Shown here in pieces: positions 7,720 through 14,813 of a stretch of 50,932 bases of DNA (position 1 is its first letter; each line of letters opens with the position of its first letter). The stretch covers positions 1 through 50,932 of the forward strand of contig JAUSNO010000039.1 in the NCBI GenBank assembly GCA_030645915.1, read 5' to 3'. The notes under the pieces are model-generated. The model was given only the letters and a program-made list of their open reading frames with translations, did not search any database and was not told the DNA's origin. The stretch comes from Undibacterium sp. Lineage in GTDB: Bacteria; Pseudomonadota; Gammaproteobacteria; Burkholderiales; Burkholderiaceae_D. A program made the position numbers and the translations under genes.

Positions 7720-8244
7720 TTATTGAATGAGCAAATTCACCGTAGCAGAGTCATCGACGTGTTTTGAAAGACCCAGCAATATGTCCAAATGGCGGATCTC
7801 GATCAGCATAGGGTGTGTACCCGGAGGCAAGGTCACGGCTAACTTCATGTCACCACAAGATATCGTTCTTAAGGCATTGTTGTTAACTGCATTGAATGAG
7901 AGACACTGAATTTCATATGTCGTCATGCCACATGCCTTGTTGGATGAACATGGGCTGGGATAGGCCAGCAAAGAATACTGGCCTCCATTTGCCGGGTCTT
8001 TCAGGTTCACCGTGATGACATCAAATGTACTTGTCGCATCCACTTTGACTTTTAATGAGAATGGCGTTGGCGTATTGCCGATTGGTTGCGGCAGAGGGTT
8101 TGGGTTAATACTAACTGAGATGATTTTCGATTCATTGAGAATCTCACCGACTTTATCGCTAACACTCCCGCCGCAAGCAGAGAGCATAAAAACCGCGATG
8201 AGTGACGCCAGATTGTAAATTGAGAAGCTTTTATGGATGTGCAT
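7720..8244 (-). CDS. predicted lipoprotein of unknown function
   Basis: A 174-residue protein that I do not recognise. The N-terminus has a basic start, a hydrophobic stretch and a lipobox (FMLSACGG), so Cys 24 is probably lipidated and the protein membrane-anchored in the periplasm. The rest is beta-rich and includes a Pro/Asn-rich segment (NPNPLPQPIGNTPTPF); four further Cys (two in SSNKACG, then IQC and ISC) may pair. The ATG at 8244 gives a normal lipoprotein signal; an in-frame TTG 33 bases upstream would put 11 extra residues in front. No operon partner is present. Confidence 0.7.
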   Translation of the reverse strand: MHIHKSFSIYNLASLIAVFMLSACGGSVSDKVGEILNESKIISVSINPNPLPQPIGNTPTPFSLKVKVDATSTFDVITVNLKDPANGGQYSLLAYPSPCSSNKACGMTTYEIQCLSFNAVNNNALRTISCGDMKLAVTLPPGTHPMLIEIRHLDILLGLSKHVDDSATVNLLIQ

Positions 8245-8337
8245 AGATGCGATAGCGTCAATGAAGAGCGTGTACAAGGGCGCGCATTATAAGGCGGATT
8301 CAATCAGAACTGCCGCTAATAAAGGGGGGCAGTAAAC

Positions 8338-8363
8338 AAAGGGGGGTCAGCATCGCTTTAAAA
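8338..8363. repeat. palindrome family 'G', left half only
   Basis: AAAGGGGGGTCAGCATCGCT (8338-8357) followed by TTAAAAT lacks the matching right arm. It lies in the 246-bp gap between the lipoprotein and DUF2058 genes. Confidence 0.6.
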
Positions 8364-8490
8364 TCTGAGAGGCGAGAACTCGTCCGACACATGGGGGGCT
8401 GCAGAATAGAAAATTTTGCTATGCTAGCGGCTTTCCGTTGGTCGGCAGCGTTGCCTTGGACCGGTGGCACTTATTTTACGGAGTTGTATG

Positions 8491-9027
8491 ATGGCCTCAT
8501 TGCAAGATCAATTTTTAAAAGCCGGACTAGTCGATAAAAACAAAGCCAAACTGGCCCACCAGGAAAAGAGCAAGCAGAAGAAGGTCGAGCGCCGGACTGG
8601 CAACGAGAGCGTCGATGAGTCACGTCTGGCCGCGCTTGAGGTACAGCGCAAAAATGCCGAACGCGCTCGCGAACTCAATGCGCAACGCGATGCGGCCGCG
8701 AGCCAAAAAGCGATTTTTGCGCAAATTGTGCAGTTGGTGCAAAAGAATCGCCAAAGCAAGGGCGCTGGCGACATCGCTTATTACTACACTCACGGTACCA
8801 AGATCGATAAGATCTATGTGTCGGCAGAGGTGCAGACGCATTTGATTGCTGGCCGACTGGTGATCGTGTGCCTGGAGGGTAAAACAGAATTGCTGCCCCG
8901 GATTATCGCGGATAAAATTGCCGAGCGCGATGCTTCACTGGTGGTCCGGGTGAAGAAGACGACGACCGAAATAGATGCGGATGATCCGTATGCCGCCTTC
9001 CAGATCCCCGATGACTTTACGTGGTAG
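8491..9027 (+). CDS. DUF2058 family protein (YaiL-like)
   Basis: A 178-residue, strongly charged protein. It begins ASLQDQFLKAGLVDKNKAK, the hallmark of DUF2058, then has a long basic helix (about residues 20-80) and a compact C-terminal domain (about 90-178) ending DDPYAAFQIPDDFTW. The E. coli relative YaiL is called nucleoprotein/polynucleotide-associated; the biochemical role is not settled. Of two adjacent ATGs I prefer 8491 because GGAG lies 7 nt upstream. The last 231 bp (8797-9027) are repeated at 11976-12206 with 12 base changes, of which 11 are synonymous. Confidence 0.88.
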   Translation: MASLQDQFLKAGLVDKNKAKLAHQEKSKQKKVERRTGNESVDESRLAALEVQRKNAERARELNAQRDAAASQKAIFAQIVQLVQKNRQSKGAGDIAYYYTHGTKIDKIYVSAEVQTHLIAGRLVIVCLEGKTELLPRIIADKIAERDASLVVRVKKTTTEIDADDPYAAFQIPDDFTW

Positions 9028-9100
9028 CTCCCGACTGAACTTCCGCTTAAATTTAGAAATTCATAAGACACCCAACTAATTAGATAGCTTAAATTTACGC

Positions 9101-9163
9101 CTAAATTTCACATGTTTACATGACGTTTATATCGGGCTTAAAAGTATTGCGATGATGACCCTC
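9101..9163. repeat. direct repeat flanking fic, upstream copy
   Basis: AATTTCACATGTTTACATGA and the following bases up to a GCGATG-TGACCC half arm recur in the same orientation at 10694-10757, with few differences. The two copies bracket the fic gene. Confidence 0.8.
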
Positions 9164-9180
9164 TTTAGTGACATTTCTTT

Positions 9181-9326
9181 CCTTCTACAAGCCAGTAACC
9201 AGCAATCGGTAGGGTGCGCCATGCGCACCGAATGGCAAAGATCAAAAGCGGCTATTGATTAGCAAGTATCGGCTTGAGCGGTGCGCATGGCGCACCCTAC
9301 AAAGGGCGCACGTTACGCTTGCTGGA
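9181..9326. repeat. family 'C' hairpin repeat, full copy 1
   Basis: Perfect 21-bp inverted arms at 9209-9229 and 9280-9300, core GGTGCGCATGGCGCACCCTA, with 50 nt between. Preceded by CCTTCTACAAGCCAGTAACC. The whole unit recurs at 12290-12436. Confidence 0.85.
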
Positions 9327-9475
9327 ATGAGCTGCATCGGCTGAACCAATCGGAGCAATACGCCTGCGGCTATTGGCACCCTACAATTGCAGGTTACGGC
9401 GTCGCCCGGTATTTTCTCTGGACAGCTGAGCCGTAAAATCCTAAAATACGGCTCATACAATGATCCGTAAATGCG

Positions 9476-10645
9476 ATGAAATCAGCTCAAACTCCGCTTT
9501 ATATTTGGCAATACGCCGCATGGCCGCGCTGCCACTACGATATGCAAGTACTCGCCCAGCCATTGGCCGAGGCGCGTCAGCAGCTCGGCGTATTGGCAGG
9601 GAAAGCGCAAGCGATAGGCTTGGCGCGGAATGATTTGCAAACGCTGCGGCAAGACATCCTAGTGCAAGAAGCCATCGCTACGGCTGCCATCGAGGGGCAG
9701 CAATTAGACGTGGCGCAAGTGCGTTCATCAGTCATGCGCAAATTGGGTTTTAATGACACCGGCAGCAGCGCAAGAGATGTCGATGGCCTGATCGAAGTCA
9801 TGTTCGATGCGACCAACAATCTCGCTACCGCACTCGATGAAGATCGCCTGTGTCGCTGGCAATCCGCTTTGTTCCCCGGCGGCACCTCTGGCATACAACG
9901 CATTCAGGTCGGGCAATTTCGCAGCTTTGCCGAACCCATGCAAATTATTAGTGGCCGGGCAGGCAAAGAAGTCGTCCACTATCGCGCGCCCGATTCTGCC
10001 CAAGTGAACACAGACATGGCGGTGTTCTTGGCATGGTTCAATGCGCCTGCCGAGCAAATCCATCATGTCGATGGCATCATTCGTGCAGCAATCGCCCACC
10101 TCTGGTTTGAGACTATCCATCCTTTTGAAGATGGCAACGGGCGTATCGGCCGCGCCATCATCGATAGAGCGCTGGCACAAGATGCGCAAACCCAGCAGCT
10201 CGGTGTTGCGGGCCTCATCAGTATGTCGCGCACCCTGCAACAACACCGCAAAGCCTATTACGATGCGCTGCATCAGGCGCAAACGGGCGATCTCGATATC
10301 ACGCCCTGGGTCAGTTGGTTTCTCAAGCTATTTACTACGGCGTGCCAACACACACAACAAAGCATCAGCCAGGCGATCTTGAAGGCGCAGTTCTGGAGCG
10401 ATCATCTCCATAGCGACTTCAACCAACGCCAGCGCAAAACCCTGCAAAAACTCCTCGATGCGGGCGATGGTGGTTTCCTTGGTGGCATGACGGCAGAAAA
10501 ACACAGCAAAATCACCGGCGCATCCAAAGCCACCGCCACCCGAGATCTCGCTGATCTGCTGCAAAAAGGCGCGGTGATCTCATGCGGCATAGGAAAAGCG
10601 ACCAAGTATCTGATCAATGTTGAGGGCTGGAATCAATCAGTGTGA
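9476..10645 (+). CDS. Fic-domain protein, class II, with N-terminal DUF4172 and C-terminal winged helix
   Basis: A 389-residue Fic enzyme. The catalytic motif HPFEDGNGRIGR is complete at residues 215-226, so AMP (or another nucleotide) transfer to a protein hydroxyl is expected. The inhibitory helix motif T69-AAI-E73-G74 lies N-terminal of the Fic core, which makes it class II and self-inhibited. Residues 8-80 match DUF4172 (YIWQYAAWPRCHYD), and residues about 330-385 look like a winged helix (TGASKATATRDLADLLQKG). Target unknown. It lies between 63-bp direct repeats within a repeat-bounded accessory block. A role in stress or phage defence is possible but not shown. Confidence 0.92.
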   Translation: MKSAQTPLYIWQYAAWPRCHYDMQVLAQPLAEARQQLGVLAGKAQAIGLARNDLQTLRQDILVQEAIATAAIEGQQLDVAQVRSSVMRKLGFNDTGSSARDVDGLIEVMFDATNNLATALDEDRLCRWQSALFPGGTSGIQRIQVGQFRSFAEPMQIISGRAGKEVVHYRAPDSAQVNTDMAVFLAWFNAPAEQIHHVDGIIRAAIAHLWFETIHPFEDGNGRIGRAIIDRALAQDAQTQQLGVAGLISMSRTLQQHRKAYYDALHQAQTGDLDITPWVSWFLKLFTTACQHTQQSISQAILKAQFWSDHLHSDFNQRQRKTLQKLLDAGDGGFLGGMTAEKHSKITGASKATATRDLADLLQKGAVISCGIGKATKYLINVEGWNQSV

Positions 10646-10667
10646 AAGTGAGTGGAGAGATCCATTC

Positions 10668-10760
10668 ATTTAAGGCGATGCTGACCCATTTGGCTAAAAT
10701 TTCACATGTTTACATGACGTTTATATCGGGCTCAAAAGTATCGCGATGCTGACCCCCTTT
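10668..10760. repeat. direct repeat flanking fic, downstream copy, with two family 'G' right arms
   Basis: Contains AAGGCGATGCTGACCC, then the 63-bp segment also found at 9101-9163 (here 10694-10757), ending in ATCGCGATGCTGACCCCC. It closes the fic gene on the downstream side. Confidence 0.78.
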
Positions 10761-10762
10761 GA

Positions 10763-11122
10763 TTATTTGCATACAAAATTCGCCATGTCACTTGTGCTTG
10801 ATCCATCGACTAATGCAAACCATTTAGTTGGAAGATCTTTGATATTTGCTATCGACTCCCCAGATGAGCCAATATCTCTAACCATCATTGTTTTGCAATT
10901 GACCTCTGTTTTTTGATAAACAATTGTGTCAACACCTATCCTTTTGTAGAGAATTTTCTCGATTCCATTAATATGTTTCCGTTCAATTAGATAATATTTA
11001 CCTTTGTCTCCTTGAACGCTTCTAGGGATGCGAATTTCTTGTTGTGCAAGTGCCTGCGCTACTCCAATGGAATTGAGTATTATTGCCAAGACGAAAACCG
11101 TGAGTTGTCTATAATTGGTCAT
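10763..11122 (-). CDS. small exported protein, unknown
   Basis: About 119 residues from the ATG at 11122, chosen because it starts a clean signal peptide (TNYRQLTVFVLAIILNSIGV, then AQALAQQ with likely cleavage near AQALA/QQ). The mature part of about 95 residues contains two Cys (VNCKTMM and a C-terminal NFVCK) that could form a disulfide. I do not recognise a family. The DNA is AT-richer than the flanking core genes, like its neighbour at 11242-11850. It may be an orphan cargo gene of the accessory block. Confidence 0.55.
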   Translation of the reverse strand: MTNYRQLTVFVLAIILNSIGVAQALAQQEIRIPRSVQGDKGKYYLIERKHINGIEKILYKRIGVDTIVYQKTEVNCKTMMVRDIGSSGESIANIKDLPTKWFALVDGSSTSDMANFVCK

Positions 11123-11241
11123 ATTCGGTTTGTCCAAGTTTGTATTTAATTTGTGAGTGACAATTGACATGCAACACATCGTTCAGAATTTCCTGACATT
11201 TCTGGTTCAACTTAGAATTCATTACGTTTTTAGATTACTCA

Positions 11242-11850
11242 TTAGACTGGTAACGGTTCTTCACACCTAAAACATTTGCCATCGCTTGCGTTGTTCATTG
11301 CTTTGCACTTTACACAGTATGTGACTACAACCTGTTTCGGTTTTTCAATTGGTTTTGAAATTTCTTCTACTTTGGTAACAGTTGCACTTGCACCAAGCAA
11401 TCTTTTCTTTATTGAATCAAACTCATCTTGAGTTAATAATCCAGCATCGAGCAAACCTTTAAATTTTAGCAGCTCGTCTGCCACTGATCCACCAGCGAAG
11501 GCTGACGGAGCGGTTCTCGCCATCTTTGATTCAATGTCGGTTTTAATTTGCAAGGCAAGTTGGTAGTTATCATCACCAACAAAGACAACCGAATTTTCGT
11601 CTTTTAATGCATCGTTTACTCCGCCTGTCCATGTATAGGAGCTTTCACGAGCGACACCGCCAGCAATTGAGAGCTGTATAAACCCGTTTATTAATACTCC
11701 AGGTTTTTTTACTTCAATTGACGAAATATTTTGAATTGGAATGGTCTTTTCTCTTTGTGAGGCAAAAATTCCACCGACTTTAATTATTTTTACCATGTCA
11801 CCATCGACAGATAATATTTTTCCTTGCACGCCCGTGAGCTTTAGAGTCAT
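11242..11850 (-). CDS. PH-like/SHOCT domain protein with C-terminal zinc ribbon
   Basis: A 202-residue protein. Residues about 1-105 look like a beta-rich PH-type (bPH/DUF4429-like) domain (IPIQNISSIEVKKPGVLING, followed by a segment with DDNYQLALQIK). Residues about 118-148 are a SHOCT motif (LLKFKGLLDAGLLTQDEFDS). The C-terminus has a zinc ribbon, CVKC-x12-CFRC. No membrane segment is seen. Function unknown; SHOCT domains often mediate oligomerisation. The ATG at 11850 is preferred because GGAG sits 6 nt upstream; an ATG 12 nt earlier overlaps that same GGAG. AT-rich; probably imported with its neighbour. Confidence 0.7.
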   Translation of the reverse strand: MTLKLTGVQGKILSVDGDMVKIIKVGGIFASQREKTIPIQNISSIEVKKPGVLINGFIQLSIAGGVARESSYTWTGGVNDALKDENSVVFVGDDNYQLALQIKTDIESKMARTAPSAFAGGSVADELLKFKGLLDAGLLTQDEFDSIKKRLLGASATVTKVEEISKPIEKPKQVVVTYCVKCKAMNNASDGKCFRCEEPLPV

Positions 11851-11938
11851 TATTTTCTCCATTTATAAATTTAATTTTTAGGTGATTTGCAAGAATAAGA
11901 AAACTTCTAATTTTCTGTGACAACGATTTTATTTCTTT

Positions 11939-11975
11939 TCGGTATTGCGATGCTGACCCCTTTAGTTATTTAGTT
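11939..11975. repeat. palindrome family 'G', right arm only
   Basis: ATTGCGATGCTGACCCCTTT is followed by AGTTATTTAGTTACT tail repeats and runs directly into the duplicated DUF2058 fragment at 11976. Confidence 0.7.
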
Positions 11976-12206
11976 ACTAAGATCGACAAGATCTATGTGT
12001 CGGCAGCGGTACAGACGCATTTGATTGCTGGTCGACTGGTGATCGTGTGTCTGGAGGGTAAAACAGAATTACTGCCCCGGATTATCGCGGATAAAATTGC
12101 CGAGCGCGATGCTTCACTGGTGGTGCGGGTGAAGAAGACCACGACCGAAATCGATGCGGATGATCCGTATGCCGCCTTCCAGATTCCGGATGACTTTACG
12201 TGGTAG
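11976..12206 (+). pseudogene. truncated second copy of the DUF2058 gene (3' 231 bp)
   Basis: The 231 bases match 8797-9027 without gaps. By eye there are 12 differences: 11 are synonymous third-position changes and one changes Glu to Ala (GAG to GCG). The reading frame stays open to the same TAG, but the first 102 codons are missing and no start signal precedes it, so it is not expected to yield a functional protein. The pattern shows that the two sequences diverged while both were under selection as protein-coding genes. The fragment therefore probably comes from a functional homologue, perhaps a related strain's allele, rather than from decay of a local duplication. Confidence 0.85.
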
Positions 12207-12519
12207 CTCCCGACTGAGCTTCCCCAATCAAAGGGGTCAGCATCGCTTAAAAGAATAGCGATGCTAACCTTTTTAATGACTTTCCTTTCCTTCTACAAGC
12301 CAGTAACCAGCAATCGGTAGGGTGCGCCATGCGCACCAAATGGCACAGATCAAAAGTGGCTACGGATTAACAAGTATTGGCTTGAGCGGTGCGCATGGCG
12401 CACCCTACAAAGTGCGCACGCTACGCTTGCTGACCCCTTTTGGTTTGCTTTTGGTTTTCCCTTTGGTTCTCCTTTGTTTTTTAGTTACTAACCCTTTTAG
12501 TTGTCTTGATTTGGTGAAT
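12207..12519. repeat. family 'G' and family 'C' repeats, second block
   Basis: This 313-bp gap has no gene. It holds a family G palindrome (GGGGTCAGCATCGC at 12231-12244 with a matching GCGATGCTAACC arm), then the family C hairpin with 21-bp arms at 12317-12337 and 12388-12408, then T-rich iterated CCTTTTGGTT-like tails to about 12505. The order repeats that seen at 9028-9326. Confidence 0.8.
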
Positions 12520-13272
12520 TTACGGCGCAGGAAGGAATAACGTTTTCACATAGCCGAGAGCCTTGATATCTCTTTCAGCAAAATATTTTGGTGCTTGATT
12601 TATTAACCAAATTTCGTTGAAATGTACTCGGAAATCTTCATATAGTTCAATAGGATAAAGTTTAGCGGGCACATTCCGACCATCCGGATACGAGTGTGTA
12701 TACGTCGGAAAGGTGTTTGGCTCAATCCCTTTATTGTCCCTCAACCATTTACAAAACATTCGTCCCTCAGAAATATCTGGAACCATCTCTTGGGGTAATG
12801 TGTATCCAGCTTGTTCCATTGGTGCTATTAAATTCAAAGTTAGCTCATTTAACATCGAAAAATGTGTGTATGGAACTTTTGAACGATTCTGTAAATACCT
12901 TTCGAGATGGACAGGCATAACAACTTTTGCTTTGCCCTGTTGCCACTCTGTTACCCATTGAGCTACTTTAACTGCAAACTTTACAGATAACCATTGCGCT
13001 AGATTCATTGCTATATATGGATGAACCCAAGTGCCCTGTAATTGCGCGTTTCCTCCACTAACAATGTGGATTAACTGTGCTTCTGGCATTCCCGTTTGCT
13101 GTGATAGCTCATGAACAAAATCCTTCGTCGATTTGAGCGAGTTGTAGTGAGAAAATTGCTTATTAACGGATTTACATAAAGCAGTTGCACTAATATAACC
13201 ATCAGATGAACGTTGAGGGATAATTTCTCCTTCTTCAACATGTGGAATCATTGCTAATTGTTGTGATGTCAT
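12520..13272 (-). CDS. KilA-N domain protein
   Basis: A 250-residue protein. Residues about 12-115 match the KilA-N DNA-binding domain of phage and large DNA virus proteins: SSDGYISATALCKSVNKQFS, then GTWVHPYIAMNLAQWLSVKF and VAQWVTEW. The C-terminal half (HFSMLNELTLNLIAPMEQAG, FPTYTHSYPDGR) resembles the conserved tail of prophage-associated KilA-N proteins, whose role is unknown. It is AT-richer than core genes. It lies next to a dGTPase-type gene on the same strand, 161 bp downstream of that gene's stop. Phage or defence-island origin is likely. Confidence 0.85.
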   Translation of the reverse strand: MTSQQLAMIPHVEEGEIIPQRSSDGYISATALCKSVNKQFSHYNSLKSTKDFVHELSQQTGMPEAQLIHIVSGGNAQLQGTWVHPYIAMNLAQWLSVKFAVKVAQWVTEWQQGKAKVVMPVHLERYLQNRSKVPYTHFSMLNELTLNLIAPMEQAGYTLPQEMVPDISEGRMFCKWLRDNKGIEPNTFPTYTHSYPDGRNVPAKLYPIELYEDFRVHFNEIWLINQAPKYFAERDIKALGYVKTLFLPAP

Positions 13273-13433
13273 TTGATAATTCCAAAAAAATTTGTAAAAA
13301 ATAGAAGCGTTAAATGAAAATGTTTCTTTGTCTCATTCGAAAAAATAATTTCCTTAAAATGCTTGCAGAGGAAAAATTAAAGTGGTGTCGATTCAATTTA
13401 AATTGGTTATTATTTTTTTCAAATGTTTTCCTT

Positions 13434-14663
13434 TTATTTTTTAATATAAAGTGATTCATATTTGGATTTGCCAAAATATTTGATATATTCTTGAGCTGCA
13501 AACGGATCCATCATTCCAGAAATATAGTCACAAATAATTCTTTTTTTTTCTACATTTAGTTTTCTTAATTCAGGTGGTAATAACATTAAATCTCGATTAA
13601 ATTTTTCATCGGAATATACTTCAAAAAGTCCGCGAATTACTTTTTCACCACGGCTTTCGTATTCTTGAATGTGTCTTTTCCGGAGAACTACTTTAAATAC
13701 TAGTTTTTTTAAACCTTTGGCCAATTTTTCTAGATTTTTATACCCAAGTTCAAATTTTTCACTCTCTTTATGTATCAAACCAATATCCTGAATCAGCTCA
13801 TTTACAATTCGTGAAGTAAGTTCTTTTTTAAAAACAATAGAGTACTCTTCCGAAGTGCTCAGTTGGTTTGAGTTACCAGCCATTATTTGAACATCTTTTA
13901 CTATTTGTTTGATTTTTTCTGATGCATCTTTGAAATCGCTATCAATAGAAAACTCATGTATTAATTCTCCAATTACTAATAAATTTGAACTTAATGCATC
14001 TTCTAAATCATGAGCCGCGTAAGCAATTTCATCTGCCAAATCCATTATTTCGGCATCGATACTTTTCTTATCGCTAATTTCAAAATCTTTTAATGTATCG
14101 CTCAAATATTTATAGTCATCGTCATAAAGAAATTTTTTATTGTTTTGTTCTTTTGAATTGAAATATTTCACTGTTCCCCAAAGCGTTCGAATTGTCAAAT
14201 TTAATCCGGGACAATCAGGATGTTTTTTTTCTAAAGAACGAATAATTCTGAACGCTTGCGCATTCCCTTCATAGCCACCAACTTCTTGTGTCAAATCATT
14301 TAACACCCGTTCTCCTGAATGTCCAAACGGTGGATTGCCAATATCGTGAATCAAAGCACAGGTCTCAGAAACTATAGTCTCACTTAGTTTCAATGAAGTT
14401 GCTAATCCACGTGCTATCTGTGCTACTTCTAAGCTATGGGTAAGACGGTTACGATTGAATCTCGTTTCATCAATACCCAATAATTGCATTTTCCCTTGCA
14501 ATCTTCTAAAGGAAGACGAATACAAAACTCTCGCGTAATCCCTTGAAAACCCTGAACGATCATTACTATCAGCTCGATTATTAGACTCTTTGTGTTCTCT
14601 TATGTTTAGATTTACAGTTGAAATTTCCTTTGCTCTGGCAAATTCTTTTGCGTTTTCATCCAT
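13434..14663 (-). CDS. dGTPase-type HD-domain triphosphohydrolase
   Basis: About 409 residues, clearly of the Dgt/dNTPase family. The HD metal ligands are visible: H76 in NRLTHSLEVAQIARG, H106-D107 in ALIHDIGNPPFGHSGE, and the last Asp in DLADEIAYAAHDLED. The N-terminal segment RVLYSSSFRRLQGKMQLLG is also typical. Such enzymes cut dGTP (or other dNTPs) to the nucleoside and triphosphate, and some deplete dNTPs to block phage replication. The gene is strongly AT-rich, unlike the sbcC gene beside it, so it is probably acquired. The start is uncertain: 14663 has only a weak AAGAA upstream; 14678 is an alternative. Confidence 0.88.
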   Translation of the reverse strand: MDENAKEFARAKEISTVNLNIREHKESNNRADSNDRSGFSRDYARVLYSSSFRRLQGKMQLLGIDETRFNRNRLTHSLEVAQIARGLATSLKLSETIVSETCALIHDIGNPPFGHSGERVLNDLTQEVGGYEGNAQAFRIIRSLEKKHPDCPGLNLTIRTLWGTVKYFNSKEQNNKKFLYDDDYKYLSDTLKDFEISDKKSIDAEIMDLADEIAYAAHDLEDALSSNLLVIGELIHEFSIDSDFKDASEKIKQIVKDVQIMAGNSNQLSTSEEYSIVFKKELTSRIVNELIQDIGLIHKESEKFELGYKNLEKLAKGLKKLVFKVVLRKRHIQEYESRGEKVIRGLFEVYSDEKFNRDLMLLPPELRKLNVEKKRIICDYISGMMDPFAAQEYIKYFGKSKYESLYIKK

Positions 14664-14813
14664 TTTCTTCAAGCCCATAAAATTATTAAAAGTTGTTTGG
14701 GGAAACAGCGCCAAGTTCTGACATTTCAGTATTTAGATCGTTGAAAGTTTTTCTGTTAAGAACTATACATGACCTAATTGCAAAAAATACTACTATTTAA
14801 ATTGGTAACCCTC

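Larger units (their letters stand above)
9028..9475. other. 448-bp repeat-filled gap upstream of fic
   Basis: No gene is visible. The gap holds a 63-bp segment (9101-9163) repeated downstream of fic, a half copy of palindrome family G, and the family C hairpin repeat. The final ~100 bp before fic contain no recognised promoter, and the fic ATG has no obvious Shine-Dalgarno. Confidence 0.7.

Noticed and set aside
7530..12510. Repeated short units considered as a CRISPR array
   Set aside because: Unit lengths and spacings are irregular, there are no regular unique spacers and no cas genes; the structure is palindromic repeats with stuttered tails.
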